Below, piece by piece: positions 9,233 through 17,109 of a stretch of DNA of 35,509 bases. Below the pieces are notes generated by a model. That model saw only the letters and a program-made list of their open reading frames with translations, did not search any database and was not told the DNA's origin. A program made the position numbers and the translations under genes. The stretch comes from Geobacteraceae bacterium (GTDB lineage: Bacteria > Desulfobacterota > Desulfuromonadia > Geobacterales > Pseudopelobacteraceae), in contig JANXYR010000063.1 of the NCBI GenBank assembly GCA_025355965.1, forward strand, positions 1 to 35,509. Direction: 5' to 3'. How positions within the stretch are numbered: the first letter of the stretch is position 1; every line of letters starts with the position of its first letter.

Positions 9233-10540
9233 ATGTTTGAAGCTCTCCAGAATATATTTAAGATTCCCGAGTTAAAAAAACGTGTTTTATTTTCTCTGGG
9301 AATGCTTGCGGTATATCGTGTTGGTTGCCACATACCAACTCCTGGAATTGATAGAATTGCATTATCCCACTTTTTTAAACAGTCTCAAGGAACTCTTTTG
9401 GGCCTTTTTGATATGTTTTCTGGTGGTGCATTGGAGCGGTTGACAGTTTTTGCTCTCGGTATTATGCCGTATATATCCTCTTCAATAATTTTTCAGCTTC
9501 TCACGGTAGTTGTTCCTGCTATTGAGAAATTGTCTAAAGAGGGTGAGGCTGGTCGCAAAAAAATTATTCAATATACACGTTATGGTACTGTTGTATTGAG
9601 TATTGTTCAGGGTATGGGTGTTGCCGTTGGTCTTGAGAGCATGCGTGGACCTGCTGGCGAGTTGGTTGTGCCAAGCCCGGGATGGGGTTTTAGGGTTTTA
9701 ACGGTTATTACATTAACTGCTGGTACTGCTTTTGTTATGTGGCTTGGAGAACAAATGTCTGAAAAAGGCATTGGTAATGGTATCTCTTTGATAATCTTTG
9801 CCGGGATTGTCGTTAATATTCCTAAAGCTCTTTATAACACTGCTAAGCTTGTAAATGCTGGACAGCTTTCCCTTTTTGTTCTTATTTTTGTTCTTGCGAT
9901 AATGTTTGCTGTAATCGCCGTAATAGTTTTTGTGGAACGTGGTCAGAGGCGTTTATCTATTCATTATGCTAAGCGTGTAGTTGGGCTTAAAACATTTAAT
10001 GCACAAACGTCTCACTTGCCTTTGAAAATCAATATGGCCGGCGTAATCCCACCAATATTTGCTTCCTCGATAATTATGTTTCCAGCTACAATAGCAAACT
10101 TTATAAATATCCCTTGGGTTCAAAATGCTGCTAAGAGTTTGTCACCAGGACATTTGGTTTATAACATCTTTTTCGTTGCATTTATTGTGTTCTTCTGTTA
10201 CTTCTATACGGCTGTAACTTTTAACCCGATTGACGTTGCAGAGAATATTAAAAAGCAAGGCGGCTATATTCCTGGAATTCGTCCTGGCAAAGAGACATCT
10301 GATTTTATTGATACAGTACTTACTCGGCTTACATTTGCTGGTGCTATTTATATTTCAATAGTATGTGTATTGCCATCTATATTGATTGGTAAGTTTAATC
10401 TTCCGTTCTATTTTGGTGGCACAGCACTTCTGATTGCTGTTGGTGTAGGCATGGACACGGTTTCTCAGATTGAGTCACACCTTATTACCCGAAATTATGA
10501 GGGTTTTCTTAAAGGTGTGCGTATCAAAGGGAGACACTAG
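9233..10540 (+). CDS. secY: Preprotein translocase channel subunit SecY
   Basis: This 435-residue polytopic membrane protein is the pore of the Sec translocon. Ten hydrophobic segments can be traced, beginning near residue 15. Family signatures include [11 protein letters not shown] in the first periplasmic region, [37 protein letters not shown], and the late KGVRIKGRH. The cytoplasmic loops that contact SecA and the ribosome are rich in Arg/Lys (RRKRV-type context around [14 protein letters not shown]). Its ATG abuts the rplO stop; GAGGAG inside the rplO end is the likely ribosome binding site. Confidence 0.97.
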   Translation: MFEALQNIFKIPELKKRVLFSLGMLAVYRVGCHIPTPGIDRIALSHFFKQSQGTLLGLFDMFSGGALERLTVFALGIMPYISSSIIFQLLTVVVPAIEKLSKEGEAGRKKIIQYTRYGTVVLSIVQGMGVAVGLESMRGPAGELVVPSPGWGFRVLTVITLTAGTAFVMWLGEQMSEKGIGNGISLIIFAGIVVNIPKALYNTAKLVNAGQLSLFVLIFVLAIMFAVIAVIVFVERGQRRLSIHYAKRVVGLKTFNAQTSHLPLKINMAGVIPPIFASSIIMFPATIANFINIPWVQNAAKSLSPGHLVYNIFFVAFIVFFCYFYTAVTFNPIDVAENIKKQGGYIPGIRPGKETSDFIDTVLTRLTFAGAIYISIVCVLPSILIGKFNLPFYFGGTALLIAVGVGMDTVSQIESHLITRNYEGFLKGVRIKGRH

Positions 10541-10542
10541 TT

Positions 10543-11208
10543 GTGAATGTTGTTCTCTTTGGGCCTCCTGGATCTGGAAAAGGGACTCAGGCCCAGTTCA
10601 TTGTCGAACGTTTTTGTATACCGCAGATATCAACTGGAGATATGTTGAGATCTGCGGTTAAGGCGAAAACGCCTCTGGGTATTATGGCTAAATCCATAAT
10701 GGATACTGGTGGTCTTGTTTCTGATGACATTGTTCTTGGTTTGGTTAAGGAGCGTATATCGTTTGGAGACTGTGCATTAGGATTTATTTTAGATGGTTTT
10801 CCTAGAACTATTCCTCAGGCAGATGCCCTTATCTCTTTGTTAAACGAAAGTGGTAAGAAGATTGATTTTGTTATTTCTTTAGACGTTGATAGCCAAGAAC
10901 TAATTAATAGATTGTCAGGTAGAAGATCGTGTCCAGATTGCGGCAAAGGTTTTCATGTATTGTATAATAAGCCTGAACAGGAAGGCGTTTGTGATTCCTG
11001 CGGTTCTTTTCTTGTTCAGCGTGATGATGATTCAGGGATAACTGTAATTAACAGACTCAAGGTGTATGAACAACAAACATCAGCACTTAAATCTTATTTT
11101 AAAGATCTAGGTATCTTTTACAGTGTATCAGGTAGTGGATCTATTAGTGATATACAATCGCAGATCTGCTCTATTTTAGATGCAGGTGGTATTGGTGATC
11201 GTTCTTAA
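10543..11208 (+). CDS. adk: Adenylate kinase with zinc-binding lid
   Basis: This 221-residue enzyme interconverts ATP plus AMP and two ADP in the cytoplasm. Visible motifs are the P-loop GPPGSGKGTQ (residues 7-16), the AMP-site STGDMLR, and DGFPRT. The LID carries four cysteines at 130, 133, 150 and 153 (CPDCGKG and CDSCGS), the zinc-type lid rather than the hydrogen-bonded type. Translation starts at GTG, two bases after the secY stop. Its 3' end overlaps map by 14 bases. secY-adk-map order is common in bacteria. Confidence 0.97.
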   Translation: MNVVLFGPPGSGKGTQAQFIVERFCIPQISTGDMLRSAVKAKTPLGIMAKSIMDTGGLVSDDIVLGLVKERISFGDCALGFILDGFPRTIPQADALISLLNESGKKIDFVISLDVDSQELINRLSGRRSCPDCGKGFHVLYNKPEQEGVCDSCGSFLVQRDDDSGITVINRLKVYEQQTSALKSYFKDLGIFYSVSGSGSISDIQSQICSILDAGGIGDRS

Positions 11209-11944
11209 ATCTCGACGTGAGATCGATAAAATGAGAGCGGCGTCTAGGATTGTAGCTGAAGTTCTTGAAGGTGTACGTCATTTAGTTTGTCCAGGTGTTT
11301 CGACATTTGATCTTGAAAAGTTTGCTTCTGCTGAAACGCTTAAGCATGGTGCTAGATGTGCTTTTCTTGGTTATCACGAGTATCCAAGTTCTTTATGTTG
11401 TTCGCCTAATAATCAGGTTGTACATGGGATACCAAATAAAGATTTTCTGAAATCTGGTGATATACTTAGCCTGGATTTTGGGGTTATTTATGATGATTTT
11501 TATGGTGATGCCGCTATAACTGTTCCTGTTGGTGACGTGTCTGAAGCTGCTAAGAATCTGATTTCCGTTACAGAGAATTCTTTGTATTCTGCAATTGAAA
11601 TGGCAGTGCCAGGTAACAGGTTGGGTGATATATCTTCTGCTATTCAGATTTATGTTGAAAGTAGAGGATATTCTGTAGTTAGGGATTTTGTTGGTCATGG
11701 AATTGGTAGAAGTCTTCATGAAGATCCACAGATTCCGAATTATGGATTCCCGGGTAAGGGTGTTATGCTTAAACCTGGAATGGTATTTGCCATCGAACCA
11801 ATGATTAATGAAAAAGCTCATGATGTAAAAGTCTTAAGTGATAATTGGACTGTTGTTACTTGTGATGGTGGTTTGTCCGCTCATTTCGAACATACAGTTG
11901 CTATCACTGAGAATGGACCTGAGATACTAACGCGGATATGTTAA
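11195..11944 (+). CDS. map: Methionine aminopeptidase, type I
   Basis: This enzyme removes the initiator Met from nascent proteins and uses a two-metal site. The ligand set is visible: the two Asp in LSLDFGVIYDDFYGDA, the His in FVGHGIGRSLHE, and Glu in MVFAIEPMIN and AHFEHTVAIT; a substrate His lies in GYHEYPSS. The frame is open upstream to 11180, but GTG 11195 preceded by AGGTGG gives the usual MIVLKSRREIDKM start and 249 residues, overlapping adk by 14 bases. The end is 24 bases before rpmJ, with no infA between them. Confidence 0.96.
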   Translation: MIVLKSRREIDKMRAASRIVAEVLEGVRHLVCPGVSTFDLEKFASAETLKHGARCAFLGYHEYPSSLCCSPNNQVVHGIPNKDFLKSGDILSLDFGVIYDDFYGDAAITVPVGDVSEAAKNLISVTENSLYSAIEMAVPGNRLGDISSAIQIYVESRGYSVVRDFVGHGIGRSLHEDPQIPNYGFPGKGVMLKPGMVFAIEPMINEKAHDVKVLSDNWTVVTCDGGLSAHFEHTVAITENGPEILTRIC

Positions 11945-11968
11945 AATAGTTCGCGCAAGGGGAGTATT

Positions 11969-12082
11969 ATGAAAGTACGTGCATCTGTGAAAAAGATATG
12001 TGTCAAGTGTAAGATAGTTAAACGCAAGGGTGTTGTTCGTGTTATATGCGACATCCCTAAGCATTCTCAACGTCAGGGATGA
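11969..12082 (+). CDS. rpmJ: 50S ribosomal protein L36, zinc-binding form
   Basis: This is a 37-residue protein beginning [15 protein letters not shown], with the zinc ligands C11, C14, C27 and H32 of the C+ form of L36 and the usual HSQRQG C-terminus. GGGGAG lies before the ATG. It is the smallest protein of the ribosomal block. The order map-rpmJ-rpsM is familiar, except that many bacteria have infA between map and rpmJ; here only 24 bases separate them. Confidence 0.96.
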   Translation: MKVRASVKKICVKCKIVKRKGVVRVICDIPKHSQRQG

Positions 12083-12104
12083 GTTATTAAAGGGGGTATT
12101 TCCA

Positions 12105-12473
12105 TTGGCACGTATTTCAGGTATTGATTTACCAAAAAACAAGCGAATTGTTATCGCGTTAACGTACATCTACGGTATAGGTAATTCTTCTGCAGAGAGT
12201 ATTCTTGCTGCTAGTCAGATTAATCCAGATACGCGCACTGATAAACTCACTGAGGCTGAGGTTGCTCGGCTTCGTGATGAGATTGACCGTAATTGCAAGG
12301 TTGAAGGTGACTTGCGTCGCGAAATTTCAATGAATATCAAGCGTCTCATGGATCTTGGATGTTATAGAGGTTTGCGTCATCGAAAAGGTCTTCCATGTAA
12401 TGGTCAGCGTACAAAAACGAATGCACGAACAAGAAAAGGTCCTGCACGTACTGTCGCTGGGAAGAAGAAATAA
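12105..12473 (+). CDS. rpsM: 30S ribosomal protein S13
   Basis: S13 (122 residues) lies in the 30S head and contacts the P-site tRNA and the inter-subunit bridges. The sequence [19 protein letters not shown], the helix-turn-helix [15 protein letters not shown] and the C-terminal [20 protein letters not shown] are diagnostic (quoted as separate blocks). The start codon is TTG at 12105, eight bases after the AAAGGGGG run at 12089-12096. The frame extends upstream to 12030 but that part overlaps rpmJ and is not conserved-looking. Confidence 0.96.
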   Translation: MARISGIDLPKNKRIVIALTYIYGIGNSSAESILAASQINPDTRTDKLTEAEVARLRDEIDRNCKVEGDLRREISMNIKRLMDLGCYRGLRHRKGLPCNGQRTKTNARTRKGPARTVAGKKK

Positions 12474-12497
12474 TTTAACTAGCTCTGGAGAATACGA

Positions 12498-12893
12498 ATG
12501 GCAAGCCCATCAAAAAAGGTAGTTCGTAAGAAAAAGGAACGTAAAAATATTTCAAATGGTGTCGCACACATACAGGCGACTTTCAATAACACTATAATTA
12601 CTATTACTGATCCAGTTGGTAATGTAGTTGCGTGGTCGACTGCTGGAGCCAAGGGTTTTAAAGGTTCGCGAAAAAGCACTCCATTTGCAGCCCAGATTGC
12701 TGCTGAGGATTGTGCAAAAAAGGCGCAGGAACATGGAATGCGTACTGTTGAAGTTTATGTAAAAGGCCCTGGGTCTGGGCGTGAATCTGCTCTTCGTGCT
12801 CTTCAGGCTGCTGGTTTTAGTATCAGTTTTATTAAGGACGTTACTCCAATTCCTCATAACGGATGCCGTCCACCAAAAAGAAGAAGAGTCTAA
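12498..12893 (+). CDS. rpsK: 30S ribosomal protein S11
   Basis: S11 (131 residues) forms part of the 30S platform near the E site. The N-terminal lysine-rich tail ([13 protein letters not shown]) is followed by [20 protein letters not shown], then [36 protein letters not shown] and the highly conserved end [17 protein letters not shown] sequence (here [17 protein letters not shown]). It sits between rpsM and rpsD, the normal alpha-operon order. Confidence 0.97.
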   Translation: MASPSKKVVRKKKERKNISNGVAHIQATFNNTIITITDPVGNVVAWSTAGAKGFKGSRKSTPFAAQIAAEDCAKKAQEHGMRTVEVYVKGPGSGRESALRALQAAGFSISFIKDVTPIPHNGCRPPKRRRV

Positions 12894-12926
12894 TATTAAT
12901 TGTAACAACTTTTAAGGGGGTTTTCA

Positions 12927-13553
12927 TTGGCTCGATATACAGGACCTTCATGCCGTTTGTGCAGAAGAGAAAACACAGAACTATTTTTAAAAGGCGATCG
13001 TTGCTATACTGATAAGTGTGCAATAAAGCGTCGTAATTACCCTCCTGGTCAGCATGGCCAAGGTCGTTCAAAAGTCTCAGCATACGGTACCCAGCTTCGT
13101 GAAAAACAAAAGGTACGTCGTATTTATTGTATTCTTGAAAAGCAGTTTCGGAGTTACTTCAAGATGGCTGATCGGATGAAGGGTGTTACTGGAGAGAATC
13201 TACTTTCCTTGCTTGAAAGACGTTTTGACAATGTAGCATACCGTCTAGGGTTTGCAACTTCTCGTTCAGAGTCACGTCAACTTGTTCGTCATGGCCATTT
13301 TAACATTAACGGTCGAAAAGCCGATATTCCTTCTATTCAACTTAAAGCTGGGGATGTTGTTGAGTTGCGTGAAAAAAGTCGTAAAATAGTTGCTATTAAT
13401 GATGCTCTGGAAGCAGTCGTACGTCGTGGAATTCCGCAGTGGTTAGAGCTAGAACGTGATTCCTTCAAAGGCACACTTAAAGGTGTTCCGACCCGTGAAG
13501 ATATCACAACTCCTATCCAGGAACAGCTCATTGTTGAGCTCTATTCAAAGTAA
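12927..13553 (+). CDS. rpsD: 30S ribosomal protein S4, zinc-binding form
   Basis: S4 (208 residues) is a primary 16S rRNA binder and, in E. coli, the alpha-operon translational repressor. Cysteines at 9, 12, 26 and 31 ([16 protein letters not shown]) mark the zinc-binding C+ form. RNYPPGQHG follows, and the S4 RNA-binding domain is seen in [18 protein letters not shown]. The start is TTG 12927 preceded by AAGGGGG. It is in standard order before rpoA. Confidence 0.97.
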   Translation: MARYTGPSCRLCRRENTELFLKGDRCYTDKCAIKRRNYPPGQHGQGRSKVSAYGTQLREKQKVRRIYCILEKQFRSYFKMADRMKGVTGENLLSLLERRFDNVAYRLGFATSRSESRQLVRHGHFNINGRKADIPSIQLKAGDVVELREKSRKIVAINDALEAVVRRGIPQWLELERDSFKGTLKGVPTREDITTPIQEQLIVELYSK

Positions 13554-13618
13554 TTTCTGGAAGCAGCTGATTCTAGTTTCAAACGATGACCGGGTTTCTA
13601 TTTCCGGAGGAGGTAGCA

Positions 13619-14641
13619 ATGTATAAAAACTGGCGGGACCTTATTAAGCCGAAGCAACTTCAGGTTGAAAAGGACACTCTGACAGCTACTTACGGTAAGT
13701 TTTACGCTGAGCCATTTGAACGCGGTTTTGGGACTACTTTGGGTAATTCGCTCAGACGTGTTTTGCTTTCTTCACTCCAGGGCGCTGCGATTACGTCTCT
13801 GAGAATTAAGGGTGTATTACATGAATTCTCTGCGATTCAGGGTGTTACTGAGGATGTAACAGATATTATTCTTAATCTGAAGGGTGTCCGGTTAAAATTA
13901 CATTCTTCTGATCAGGCTATAGTTCATTTTAAGCATAAAGGTATTGGAATTATTACTGCCGGTGATATCATCTTTGGTCACAATGTTGAAGTAATGAATC
14001 CTGATCACTATATTGCGACATGTGGCAAAGACGCTAATCTAGAAGTTGAAATGACTGTAAAAATGGGCAAAGGATATGTGTCCGCTGATCGTAATCGTGA
14101 CGATAAGTCTCCAGTTGGTACTATTCCAATAGATTCGATTTACACACCCATAAAAAAAGTTAATTTCTCGGTTACAAATGCACGTGTTGGTCAGATGACA
14201 GATTATGATAAACTCAATCTTGAAGTTTGGACCGATGGAAGTGTTAATCCTGAAGATGCAGTAGCCTATTCTGCAAAAATTCTGAAGGAACAACTTTCAA
14301 TATTTATTAATTTCGATGAGGAATTTGAACCTCAGATTGATGAAGAATCTCAAGAAGATAAAGATAAAGTTAATGAAAATCTTTACCGTACAGTTGATGA
14401 ATTAGAACTGTCAGTGAGATCTGCAAATTGTCTTAAAAATGCTGGAATCAAGCTTATTGGTGAGCTAGTTACAAAATCTGAGTCAGAAATGTTGAAAACT
14501 CAGAACTTTGGCCGTAAATCACTAAATGAAATTAAAGATATTCTTTCAGATATGGGTTTGACTTTTGGAATGAAAATTGATAGTTTTCCAGATCCAGAAT
14601 TAATGATCAGGTTACGTGGCGAGCAAAAAGAAGAAGAATAA
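13619..14641 (+). CDS. rpoA: DNA-directed RNA polymerase subunit alpha
   Basis: The 340-residue alpha subunit has an N-terminal dimerisation/assembly domain ([20 protein letters not shown], about residues 25-45) and a C-terminal domain that binds UP elements and activators ([16 protein letters not shown], then [18 protein letters not shown]). An acidic linker rich in Glu/Asp around residues 235-255 separates them. The frame is open upstream to 13586, but a strong GGAGGAGG at 13606-13613 places the start at ATG 13619. The family length is about 330-345 residues, so it is complete. Confidence 0.97.
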   Translation: MYKNWRDLIKPKQLQVEKDTLTATYGKFYAEPFERGFGTTLGNSLRRVLLSSLQGAAITSLRIKGVLHEFSAIQGVTEDVTDIILNLKGVRLKLHSSDQAIVHFKHKGIGIITAGDIIFGHNVEVMNPDHYIATCGKDANLEVEMTVKMGKGYVSADRNRDDKSPVGTIPIDSIYTPIKKVNFSVTNARVGQMTDYDKLNLEVWTDGSVNPEDAVAYSAKILKEQLSIFINFDEEFEPQIDEESQEDKDKVNENLYRTVDELELSVRSANCLKNAGIKLIGELVTKSESEMLKTQNFGRKSLNEIKDILSDMGLTFGMKIDSFPDPELMIRLRGEQKEEE

Positions 14642-14679
14642 TCTTAATATTGGGTCTAGTTTAGAAAGGAATTATATAT

Positions 14680-15126
14680 ATGCGACATGGTAAAGCGGGT
14701 AGAAGACTTGGTAGAAAGACTAGCCATCGAGTGGCGATGTTTAGAAATATGGTAACATCCCTTTTAGATCACGGTAAAATTACAACTACCGATGCTAAAG
14801 CGAAAGAAATCCGTGTTGTTGCTGAACGGATGATTACGCTTGGTAAGCGTGGTGATCTTCATTCAATGCGTTTAGCTGCCTCTGTTATTCGTGAAAAATC
14901 TGTTGTTTCTAAACTATTTTCTACTATTGCCCCTTGTTACAAAGAGCGACTTGGTGGTTATACCAGGATTATTAAACTTGGTATTCGCCAAGGTGACGCT
15001 GCACCACTCTCCTTAATAGAGCTTGTTGAAAGCGAAATTAAGCCGAGTAAATCTTCGCTTACTCCAGCGAAATCTAAACAGGTAACATCAGTTACCACTG
15101 CTGAAGCTGTGGTTGCGGATGTTTAG
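14680..15126 (+). CDS. rplQ: 50S ribosomal protein L17 with C-terminal tail
   Basis: The first 115 or so residues are ordinary L17: [22 protein letters not shown]-equivalent [36 protein letters not shown] and the late [24 protein letters not shown] (adjoining blocks). About 30 further residues, rich in Lys, Ser, Thr and Val ([14 protein letters not shown]), extend the C-terminus beyond the common 116-127-residue form; low-complexity tails are known in the family. It is the last gene of the ribosomal array and is followed by a strong hairpin. Confidence 0.96.
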   Translation: MRHGKAGRRLGRKTSHRVAMFRNMVTSLLDHGKITTTDAKAKEIRVVAERMITLGKRGDLHSMRLAASVIREKSVVSKLFSTIAPCYKERLGGYTRIIKLGIRQGDAAPLSLIELVESEIKPSKSSLTPAKSKQVTSVTTAEAVVADV

Positions 15127-15143
15127 ATATTAGTAGGTTTAAT

Positions 15144-15193
15144 AATTCAAACAGAAACGGCGTGGAGCTTTCCGCGCCGTTTCTGTTTGAATT
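15144..15193 (+). terminator. Long perfect hairpin terminator after rplQ
   Basis: A 19-base arm at 15144-15162 is the exact complement of 15175-15193. Pairing continues inward through one G-T wobble and GGA/TCC to a four-base GCTT loop, about 23 pairs in all. The GC-rich core is followed by TTTCTGTTT within the arm itself, which would serve as the U-rich tract. It lies 18 bases past the rplQ stop. The near-symmetric AAACAG/CTGTTT arms would also allow termination from the opposite direction. Confidence 0.9.
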
Positions 15194-15372
15194 GCTTTAG
15201 AGGTGCTGATAAATGATGTCCAGTTTACAATGTTTGTGTGTCAGTGCGTATGTTTTGACTGCAATGGATTATTGACACTCTTTTTTATACACTAAAGACT
15301 GAGTAGTACTGAATGGCCTACTCATAGTAGATTAGCAGATACATATTTAAAACTTGCCAGGAGATGCATGCC
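15194..15372 (+). promoter_or_regulatory. Upstream region of selD with TTGAC boxes and an inverted repeat
   Basis: Between the rplQ terminator and selD there is no gene. Candidate -35 elements TTGACT (15255-15260) and TTGACA (15272-15277) and a candidate -10 TATACA (15286-15291) are visible, but none pair at the normal 16-18-base spacing, so the promoter itself is unresolved. TGAGTAG at 15300-15306 is repeated in inverted form as CTACTCA at 15318-15324 and could be an operator or a small stem in the leader. Confidence 0.35.
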
Positions 15373-16419
15373 ATGACTAACAAAAACATTCGTCTAACCC
15401 AGACTGTCAAAGGAGCCGGTTGCGCTGCCAAGCTTGCTCCTGGTGACCTGGCTCGTGCCCTGTGTGGACTCGACCTGCCAGTAGACCAGAATCTTCTTGT
15501 CGGTCTTGATCAGGCAGACGACGCAGGAGTTTATAGAGTATCGGATGATGTTGCCCTGGTTCAGACAATAGATTTTTTCCCACCGATGGTTGATGATCCA
15601 TACAGTTTTGGTCAAATCGCTGCAGCCAACGCTCTGAGCGATGTTTATGCCATGGGAGGTACTCCTAAAACTGCTATGAATATAGTCGCATTTCCCTCAA
15701 AAACAATGGATATCTCGGTCCTGCGAACTATTATTGATGGCGGGTTGAGTAAGATGCGAGAAGCCGGCGTAGTTCTTGTCGGTGGACATACTGTGGAGGA
15801 CAGCGAGCTAAAGTATGGGCTTTCAGTGACCGGCTATATCCATCCCAATCGCATTCTGACCAAAAAAAACCTGCAAACTGGCGATTATTTGATTCTCACT
15901 AAGCCACTGGGTACCGGTATTGTATCAACGGCGATTAAAGCCGGGATGGCCGACCAATCATTGATTGACAGGGTTACGTTGGCAATGGCGACATTGAACC
16001 GTGAAGCTGCCTTAGTCATGGAGACGTTTTCAGTTCACGCATGTACGGACATCACTGGTTTTGGCTTTTTGGGCCATCTTGCTGAAATGGTTGTGGATTC
16101 GGGACACGGCGTGCGTATCAGATCAGCACTTGTTCCGATGTACTCCGAAGCGTTGGAGTGGGCAGACATGGGTTTGATTCCGGCAGGTACCTATAACAAC
16201 AGAAGCTTCAGGGGTGCTTTTGTTGATTTTGACACCAATGTACCACAGAGAGTTCAGGACTTGCTCTTTGACCCACAGACATCCGGTGGGCTTCTGATTG
16301 CAGTTGCTGCCAATGAAGCAGTTAAACTTGTTGATGCCCTGAAAGCGAAAGGGATTGATGCCGCTGCGATTGTTGGTGAAGTTGTTGCTGAACCGGTCGA
16401 AAGGATTGTCGTAGAATAA
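15373..16419 (+). CDS. selD: Selenide, water dikinase (selenophosphate synthase), cysteine form
   Basis: SelD makes selenophosphate from selenide and ATP, the selenium donor for both selenocysteine and 2-selenouridine. With the start at ATG 15373 the catalytic pair falls at C17 and K20 (GAGCAAK), the same positions as in E. coli. The catalytic position is encoded TGC, so this is the Cys rather than the Sec form. The glycine-rich VGGHTVEDSELKYGLSVTG and DPQTSGGLLI motifs are intact; length 348. ATG 15364 is also in frame, but AGGAG at 15359-15363 abuts it, whereas it lies nine bases before 15373. It is followed after 19 bases by yedF. Confidence 0.96.
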   Translation: MTNKNIRLTQTVKGAGCAAKLAPGDLARALCGLDLPVDQNLLVGLDQADDAGVYRVSDDVALVQTIDFFPPMVDDPYSFGQIAAANALSDVYAMGGTPKTAMNIVAFPSKTMDISVLRTIIDGGLSKMREAGVVLVGGHTVEDSELKYGLSVTGYIHPNRILTKKNLQTGDYLILTKPLGTGIVSTAIKAGMADQSLIDRVTLAMATLNREAALVMETFSVHACTDITGFGFLGHLAEMVVDSGHGVRIRSALVPMYSEALEWADMGLIPAGTYNNRSFRGAFVDFDTNVPQRVQDLLFDPQTSGGLLIAVAANEAVKLVDALKAKGIDAAAIVGEVVAEPVERIVVE

Positions 16420-16438
16420 ACAATACTTGGAGGTTTGC

Positions 16439-17053
16439 ATGATTAACGATCTGGATTGTCGTGGCATGAACTGCCCTGAGCCGGTGTTGCACGTCAGGAA
16501 TATTATTATAAAGGAATCTCCGGCTTCTTTGTCTGTTCTTGTTGATAATGAGGCCGCATGCCAAAACGTGTGTCGTTTCTTTGAACACCAGAACTTTCAG
16601 GTTATTACTGAAAAACTTGGCACTGAATTTCGGATTGTTGGCACAAGGGTTGATGTGGCAAAAGTTCCTGAAATCCCATTCCCGGCAGTTGCAGTGAAAG
16701 AATTACGCGTCGGAGTGAAAAAGATTATGGTCTTGGTCACTAGCGATTATATGGGGCACGGTGATGATGGGCTGGGGGATATGCTCATGTTTAATTTTTT
16801 GAAAACTCTAAAAGAGATGGGGCCAGATCTTTGGCGTCTTGTTTTTGTCAACAGAGGCGTAAGCTTTACAGCTGAAGGCTCAGAAGCGGTGCCTATTTTA
16901 CAAGAACTTGCCGGGGAAGGGGTCCAGATATTTGCGTGTGGCGCCTGCTTGGCTTATTTCCATATTTTGGATAAAATACAGGTTGGTGAGATAACTAATA
17001 TGTTAGATATTATCACCGGAATGAAGCTTGCCGACAGTGTGATTACAATCTGA
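16439..17053 (+). CDS. yedF: Selenium-metabolism sulfurtransferase-like protein YedF
   Basis: This 204-residue protein has two parts. An N-terminal TusA/SirA-like domain carries the sulfur-carrier motif NCPEP (catalytic-type cysteine at residue 12). A C-terminal DsrE-like domain ends with FACGACLAYFHILDKI. This two-domain architecture is the YedF family that accompanies selD in selenium-using bacteria; its biochemical role, possibly selenium or sulfur handling for SelD, is not settled. GGAGG at 16429-16433 fixes the start at ATG 16439 rather than the upstream TTG. It is probably cotranscribed with selD. Confidence 0.92.
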   Translation: MINDLDCRGMNCPEPVLHVRNIIIKESPASLSVLVDNEAACQNVCRFFEHQNFQVITEKLGTEFRIVGTRVDVAKVPEIPFPAVAVKELRVGVKKIMVLVTSDYMGHGDDGLGDMLMFNFLKTLKEMGPDLWRLVFVNRGVSFTAEGSEAVPILQELAGEGVQIFACGACLAYFHILDKIQVGEITNMLDIITGMKLADSVITI

Positions 17054-17057
17054 AATG

Positions 17058-17088
17058 TTTACCATCAATCCTTTAAGTTACATATAAT
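17058..17088 (+). promoter_or_regulatory. Candidate promoter for mnmH
   Basis: A perfect -10 hexamer TATAAT lies at 17083-17088 with a TTTACC -35-like element at 17058-17063; the 19-base spacer is longer than ideal. It sits in the 56-base gap after yedF and would place the transcript start about 15 bases before the mnmH ATG, leaving almost no leader. Confidence 0.45.
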
Positions 17089-17109
17089 CCGTGGGACTAC
17101 ATAACGCCG

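Noticed and set aside
11180-11208. adk/map overlap as a frameshift
   Set aside because: Both frames carry complete conserved sequences with sensible ends; a 14-base overlap with coupling explains it.
15373-16419. SelD as a selenocysteine-containing protein
   Set aside because: The catalytic codon is TGC (Cys), not TGA, and the frame has no internal TGA.
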